This document shows positions 60,901 through 64,000 of a DNA stretch of 64,000 bases, piece by piece. The position numbers and the translations under genes are program-made. The DNA lies in contig CAJWTS010000002.1 in the NCBI GenBank assembly GCA_913047795.1, positions 1 to 64,000 on the forward strand, read 5' to 3'. The notes beneath the pieces are model-generated. The model saw only the letters and a program-made list of their open reading frames with translations. It ran no database searches and was not told the DNA's origin. Position 1 is the stretch's first letter. Every line of letters begins with the position of its first letter. The stretch comes from an uncultured Verrucomicrobiota bacterium (GTDB taxonomy: Bacteria; Verrucomicrobiota; Kiritimatiellia; CAJWTS01).

Positions 60901-61474
60901 TTCTGGCGCCGATCTGGCCTGGGGTGAAAAGGGTGTGGTTCTGGTCAAGGGCCCCAACGTGATGATGGGATATCTGAATCAACCGCAGAAGACTGCCGAG
61001 GTCCTGAAGGAGGGGTGGTACAACACGGGCGATGTTGGGAAAATGGATGAAGACGGGTTTGTCGTTCTGGTCGATCGAATCTCGCGCTTCAGCAAGATAG
61101 GTGGGGAAATGGTGCCGCATCTCGCGATCGAAGAAAAACTGCACGAGTGCGCCGGCGCGACTGAACAGGTTCTGGTTGTGACCTCCATCCCCGATGAGAA
61201 GAAGGGCGAGAAGATTATGGTGCTCTATGTCGAAGCCGCCGGAAATCCGAAGCAATTGTATCAGCAGCTCGCCGATACGGATTTGCCCAATCTCTGGAAA
61301 CCGCGCGCGGAGAACTACATTGAAATCGAATCAATGCCGATGTTGGGGTCCGGCAAGCTCGACCTCAAGACGATCAAACAGCTGGCGCTTGATGCGGCCG
61401 ACGGCGCGCGAGGACCGATCAGTAAGGCGGTCTCGAAAGTTCGCGGTGCGTTGCGGCGTGATGATGCCAGTTAA
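57986..61474 (+). CDS. Fused MFS lysophospholipid transporter, 1-acyl-glycerophosphate-type acyltransferase and acyl-ACP/AMP ligase (LplT-Aas type)
   Basis: The 1162-residue protein joins three parts. Residues 1-415 are an MFS domain with twelve membrane segments that begins NVTQFFGALNDGIFKLLVIF, as LplT does. Residues 420-630 are a PlsC acyltransferase with HX4D at His450-Asp455 (NHVTWVD) and FPEGALTRNG. Residues 640-1160 are an AMP-forming acyl ligase with IFSSGSTAEPKGVMLSH (about 785), GYGATELSPV, and YNTGDVGKMDEDGF. E. coli makes these as two proteins, LplT and Aas; together they bring lysophospholipids inward and reacylate them using acyl-ACP made from free fatty acid. Similar fusions are known in PVC bacteria. 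It precedes an alpha/beta hydrolase gene by 62 bp. Confidence 0.9.
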   Translation: MSVSETSRLSRSFAWLNVTQFFGALNDGIFKLLVIFYILYLKGYGSGSSESMAAAAGITADATAVFVLPFLLFSHAGGVLADRLSKSLITVWVKIAEIVVMVFGCIAISLGSQAMCYGAIFLMATQSAIFSPSKFGIIPELAGRTNLSRANSVLVGLTYLAIILGTFVPSLFLHKLFPDSYVGLGALCVAIAVIGLLSSLRIERTPPAQGTQRMSLLFVVKIYQTLRRTRQDAYLFMALMAAAYFLFLASFIQQNMILYSRQVLGWDWIYGGYLFTTAAVGIGIGALLAGRLSGRNVEYGIVPLGAIGLTLSCLFFSVVDSFAGAAFSGVLLGISCGLFIVPINAFIQLQSPRNEIGEILAAMNFCNFIGILLSAVVIKSIYLIPGVTASHGFFAAGLLTIILTVLTLRVLPDFFIRFLCVLLTRFCYRVRALGSENVPAIGPALLLPNHVTWVDALLIAATQQRRIRFVMWREMYERGGFGWLYRLMGVIPIAHNDPPKEILRSLRAAREALGAGYLVCLFPEGALTRNGHMRAFRPGFERILRGTDYPIIPVHIHGAWGSIFSHAYGPPLSSLRPRRFPYPVVVHFGRPLPATATVQEVRLRITETGGETVQELRHEGETLGPLFVRSARRRWGRAAMSDTTGKRLTYGKALISAIVLAKTLDPMTKGQKMVGVMLPATVGGALINFALTILGRTPVNLNFTASRDAFQSALSQTEITTIISSRSFLEKLEDFEAPEGTVFMEDVSAGISPAVKLSALLEALFAPRNYINRNSVRNPDELATVIFSSGSTAEPKGVMLSHHNITSNIEGFSRVTHFNREDGMCAALPFFHSFGYTATLWCPVIWGFRVAYHPNPLDGAKIAEIVREERSTILLATPTFLLAYIRKASAEDFSTLRIVVTGAEKLKERVAASFEKKFGTRPLEGYGATELSPVVSLNIPDVVDGDLDQVGTKSGSIGHPIPGVALKIADIDSGADLAWGEKGVVLVKGPNVMMGYLNQPQKTAEVLKEGWYNTGDVGKMDEDGFVVLVDRISRFSKIGGEMVPHLAIEEKLHECAGATEQVLVVTSIPDEKKGEKIMVLYVEAAGNPKQLYQQLADTDLPNLWKPRAENYIEIESMPMLGSGKLDLKTIKQLALDAADGARGPISKAVSKVRGALRRDDAS

Positions 61475-61536
61475 GCGGATGGATATCGGTGTCGCATGCC
61501 CCAGCCATTTCGCGTGCTGACCCGAAGGGAACCCAA

Positions 61537-62352
61537 ATGCTCGAACATCTGTTTTCGATACTACGAATTCTCGCGGGGGTGTACGTGGGGCTGTGCGTGT
61601 TGATGTTGATCGCTCAAAACAGGTTCGTCTACTACCCGGTTCGGCAGGTGGAACTGAATCCGGGGAAGCTCGGTCTGGCGTTCGATGATCTGCGCATCAA
61701 GACGTCCGATGGCGAGACGATCGCGGGTTGGTATGTCCCGGCGGAGGGCGCGCAGCGCTGCATTCTGTTCTGCCATGGGAATGCGGGCAATATTGGTGGG
61801 CGCGTAGAAAGGGTGGGGGAACTGTATCGGCTCGGATTCTGTGTGCTGATGTTTGACTACCGCGGGTATGGGGACAGTACGGGCAAGCCTTCGGAGGCGG
61901 GGACCTATCAGGACGCACAGGCAATGTGGAATTTCCTGGTAAACGAGAAGGGCTACCAGCCGAAGGATATCATCGTCTTAGGCCGTTCACTGGGCGGGGG
62001 CATTGCCACCTGGCTGGCCGTCGAGAATAGCCCGGGCGCGATGGTGCTGGAATCCGCATTCACGTCTGTGCCGGATATGGGTCGACGAACCTATCCCTTC
62101 CTTCCGATTCGGCTGCTGTGCCGAACGCAGTACAATAACCTCGAGCGGGTGCGCCGGATTGAGGTGCCGAAGTTGATCTGTCACAGCCCCGATGACGAGG
62201 TGGTCCCCTACGAAATGGGGCAAAGGCTTCTGGTGGCTGCCGCCGAACCGAAATTCTTTGTCGAGCTGTCCGGTGGACACAACATAACCACTTTTGACTC
62301 ACGCGGCCGCCTCGACGACGGCCTGCGCCGGCTCGTTGCGCAGATGCGTTAG
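61537..62352 (+). CDS. Alpha/beta hydrolase, membrane-anchored (BEM46/YfhR-like)
   Basis: The 271-residue protein starts with one membrane segment (LRILAGVYVGLCVLMLIA). It has the alpha/beta hydrolase fold: LFCHGNAGNIGGR (oxyanion), FDYRGYGDSTGKPSE, nucleophile Ser151 in LGRSLGGGIA, Asp in HSPDDEVVP and His in SGGHN. BEM46-type hydrolases act as esterases or lipases at membranes; the adjacent lysophospholipid acyltransferase gene fits lipid turnover, which is inference. The ATG at 61537 is chosen over 61489, which adds a non-family stretch. It converges on the metallophosphoesterase gene with a four-base gap. Confidence 0.83.
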   Translation: MLEHLFSILRILAGVYVGLCVLMLIAQNRFVYYPVRQVELNPGKLGLAFDDLRIKTSDGETIAGWYVPAEGAQRCILFCHGNAGNIGGRVERVGELYRLGFCVLMFDYRGYGDSTGKPSEAGTYQDAQAMWNFLVNEKGYQPKDIIVLGRSLGGGIATWLAVENSPGAMVLESAFTSVPDMGRRTYPFLPIRLLCRTQYNNLERVRRIEVPKLICHSPDDEVVPYEMGQRLLVAAAEPKFFVELSGGHNITTFDSRGRLDDGLRRLVAQMR

Positions 62353-62356
62353 CGCC

Positions 62357-63187
62357 TCACATGCGGATAACGCCGTCCAGCAGCCATCCGCGATGGATCT
62401 CGGCGGCACCATGCTCCGTCGCGAACATTTCATCGATGATCAATTGGCGGTCGTAATCGAAGCGGCGGATCTCGGGCTCCAGGCATCCGTTCTTTTCGCG
62501 GATGATCACGAAGGAACTGCGCAGGTTGTCGCCCGCTTCGATCTCGGTTTCGCCGCTCTGGATATGTATGCCGTTGGCGCCTTCTACGCCAAGAATGGGT
62601 GAGGCAATCGAACCCGGGTTGACCATGATTCGGCCGTCCGAGTCCTTCCGGTAGGCGAAGTGCGTGTGGCTCGCCGCGCAGAGATCGGCATCCTCCTCCA
62701 GGAAGTCGGCGGCCTGCGTGGTGGGATCAGACAGCCATGAGCAGCTGCGGTCGTCCCGTGAGCGATGGCCATGCATGCAGACGATTCGCCGGTTGCGCCA
62801 CGAGATCACGAGTCGATGTGGTAAACTCCGCAGGAAATTGCGCTGTGTATCGGAGAGTCGTTGCAGGGCGCCAACTTCTGTGTGTGGCGGCTGTGGCTCG
62901 CAATCGTACCCAAATTGAAATCCGATCTCATCGTGGTTGCCGCTGGTTGTCCAATTGCCGACATGCTGCATGACCCATTCGATGGCTTCGACCGGGTGAA
63001 TGCCGCCGTAGATCAGGTCGCCGTTGCAGATGAGATGGGTCGCGCCTTCGAGTCCGCTGATCTCACGCTCGAATGCCTCGAGGGGTGGCAGGTGACCGTG
63101 CACATCGCCGAAGATAACGATCTGATCGATTTCGTCCGGGACGTCGCCAGTGCTCGTGCGCAAATTGTCTGTCGGGTCAGTCGCCAT
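62357..63187 (-). CDS. Calcineurin-like metallophosphoesterase
   Basis: The 276-residue protein shows the dimetal motifs in order: FGDVHGH, CNGDLIYGG, GNHDEI, MHGHR and SHTHF, then VNPGSIASP, as in YfcE-type phosphodiesterases. There is no signal peptide, so it is cytoplasmic; the substrate is unknown. The frame is open to 63424. I use the ATG at 63187 (MATDPTDN), with 63217 as alternative, since residues upstream are Arg/Ser-rich and would run into the divergent gene's promoter. Divergent from the dioxygenase gene at 63400. Confidence 0.82.
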   Translation of the reverse strand: MATDPTDNLRTSTGDVPDEIDQIVIFGDVHGHLPPLEAFEREISGLEGATHLICNGDLIYGGIHPVEAIEWVMQHVGNWTTSGNHDEIGFQFGYDCEPQPPHTEVGALQRLSDTQRNFLRSLPHRLVISWRNRRIVCMHGHRSRDDRSCSWLSDPTTQAADFLEEDADLCAASHTHFAYRKDSDGRIMVNPGSIASPILGVEGANGIHIQSGETEIEAGDNLRSSFVIIREKNGCLEPEIRRFDYDRQLIIDEMFATEHGAAEIHRGWLLDGVIRM

Positions 63188-63399
63188 CACATTCCGGCTG
63201 GGCAGGGATTTCTGCATGGCCGAATTGAATTTAGCCCGTGTGCAGCTGGATCGGAAGCGGAATCTTGAGGTCGAACCGGCGGCTGCTGCACGGTGTCCTG
63301 CCGCGCAGGATAATCGCTGGCCAAATGTATCCGGTCCCTCTAAGCTGCGCTTTCTCTTAGAGGGGTTTTGACCGATCGTTGGGAGTGCCGGGTGGAACG

Positions 63400-64000
63400 A
63401 TGATGCCGCAAGTCGAGACCACATTCAGTGACAGTGAACGCGCGAACTTTGATCGCGATGGATACGTCGTCGCCCGGAATCTGCTCGATACGGAGTACGT
63501 CGCCTACATAACGGCGGAATGCGAGGCCGCGCTGGAAAAGGAAGCGCAAGTGGGAAAGTTGGCGCATCTCAATCAGCGCCGCTTGCTGAAGTATGAACCG
63601 TTTCTCGAACTGATCGAGCACCCGGCATTGATTGGCCGGCATAAGGCCTTTTTTGGGAACCAGGTGCAGTTGCTTCAAGCTGATCTGGTCTGCCAGCGAG
63701 CCGGTCACAAGGCCCCGGAGCGGGCGTGGCACCGTGACTTCAGTTTTCCGGGCGACAACGTGCTTTCCGTCAATACGATCATCTACCTCGATCCGATGAC
63801 GGATGACCGTGGACCCACCTATGTCGTTCCTGGTAGCCACCGTGGCCGGGCATTGCCGCCGGATGATGAGTCGAAGCACCTGCCGCGTAGCGATGAGGTG
63901 CCGATTCATGCCGAGCCCGGGGATGCCTTGTTCTTCAATAGTGCCATTTGGCATTCCGGCGGTATCATCGATACGGAGGGTAGTCGCCGCGGTCTCTATC
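63400..64000 (+). CDS. Phytanoyl-CoA dioxygenase (PhyH)-family protein, 3' end outside window
   Basis: Two adjacent ATGs (63400 and 63403) open a frame that runs off the window with 200 residues read. It begins FSDSERANFDRDGYVVARNLLD, the standard PhyH entry. The iron ligands are His111 and Asp113 in WHRDFS and the distal His185 in IWHSGG. Other family phrases are NTIIYLDPMTDDRGPTYVVPGSHRG and EPGDALFFNS. These are iron/2-oxoglutarate oxygenases that hydroxylate small molecules or lipids; the 2-oxoglutarate Arg should follow just past RRGLY. The substrate is unknown. It is divergent from the metallophosphoesterase gene. Confidence 0.85.
   Translation, partial: MMPQVETTFSDSERANFDRDGYVVARNLLDTEYVAYITAECEAALEKEAQVGKLAHLNQRRLLKYEPFLELIEHPALIGRHKAFFGNQVQLLQADLVCQRAGHKAPERAWHRDFSFPGDNVLSVNTIIYLDPMTDDRGPTYVVPGSHRGRALPPDDESKHLPRSDEVPIHAEPGDALFFNSAIWHSGGIIDTEGSRRGLY

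Overview
The window reads as chromosomal DNA of a GC-rich, diderm, LPS-making bacterium. The gene content fits the PVC superphylum best, and within it a Kiritimatiellota/Lentisphaerota/Verrucomicrobiota-type lineage. This is an inference from gene content: an HprK/HPr/enzyme I regulatory PTS next to Kdo and Lpt genes, a bacterial alpha-2-macroglobulin, a fused MFS-acyltransferase-acyl-ligase protein, a large repeat-built secreted protein, and general secretion GspD-E-F genes. No rRNA, tRNA, CRISPR array, insertion sequence or prophage is visible. The only RNA gene recognised is the SRP 4.5S RNA.

Layout. Bases 1-9270 hold accessory and envelope genes: the 3' part of a repeat-built surface protein, a membrane TPR protein whose C-terminus looks frameshifted, two translationally coupled membrane-anchored SGNH hydrolases, a decayed Rieske gene, a short-chain dehydrogenase and a secreted protein of unknown function. 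After about 750 bp without a gene comes a compact fabG-fabF-ACP-acyltransferase operon (10021-13125). A voltage-gated potassium channel then faces a PTS EIIA gene. Bases 15077-25040 hold a secreted VWA protein, a 2051-residue alpha-2-macroglobulin with an intact thioester motif, and a beta-helix protein. Bases 25127-33119 are mixed housekeeping genes: heptosyltransferase, uvrC, M20 peptidase, sirtuin, subtilase and tadA.

From 33317 to 56864 nearly everything is on the + strand and tightly packed: 4.5S RNA, dnaX, ybaB, recR, yggS, an AsmA-like protein, kdsB, kdsA, lptC, lptA, lptB, hpf, hprK, ptsH, ptsI, metK and ahcY, then an OmpA-type protein, a DUF3108 protein, lptF/G, fabZ, lpxA, gspD, gspE and gspF. 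The last part (56943-64000) has an SPFH/prohibitin protein, the fused Aas-like protein, an alpha/beta hydrolase, a metallophosphoesterase and the 5' part of a phytanoyl-CoA dioxygenase-type gene.

How the genes fit together. KdsA/KdsB, LpxA, FabZ, the LpxL-like acyltransferase, a heptosyltransferase and LptA/B/C/F-like proteins together describe lipid A-Kdo synthesis and export. HprK, HPr, enzyme I and a separate EIIA form a PTS without any sugar permease in the window, so a regulatory role is likely. The signals I rate highest are an A9 slippery run in dnaX placed to give a gamma-sized product, the EIIA/potassium-channel pairing, the lptB-hpf-hprK-ptsHI arrangement lacking rpoN, and a Rieske gene caught in decay with two nonsense codons and a frameshift.
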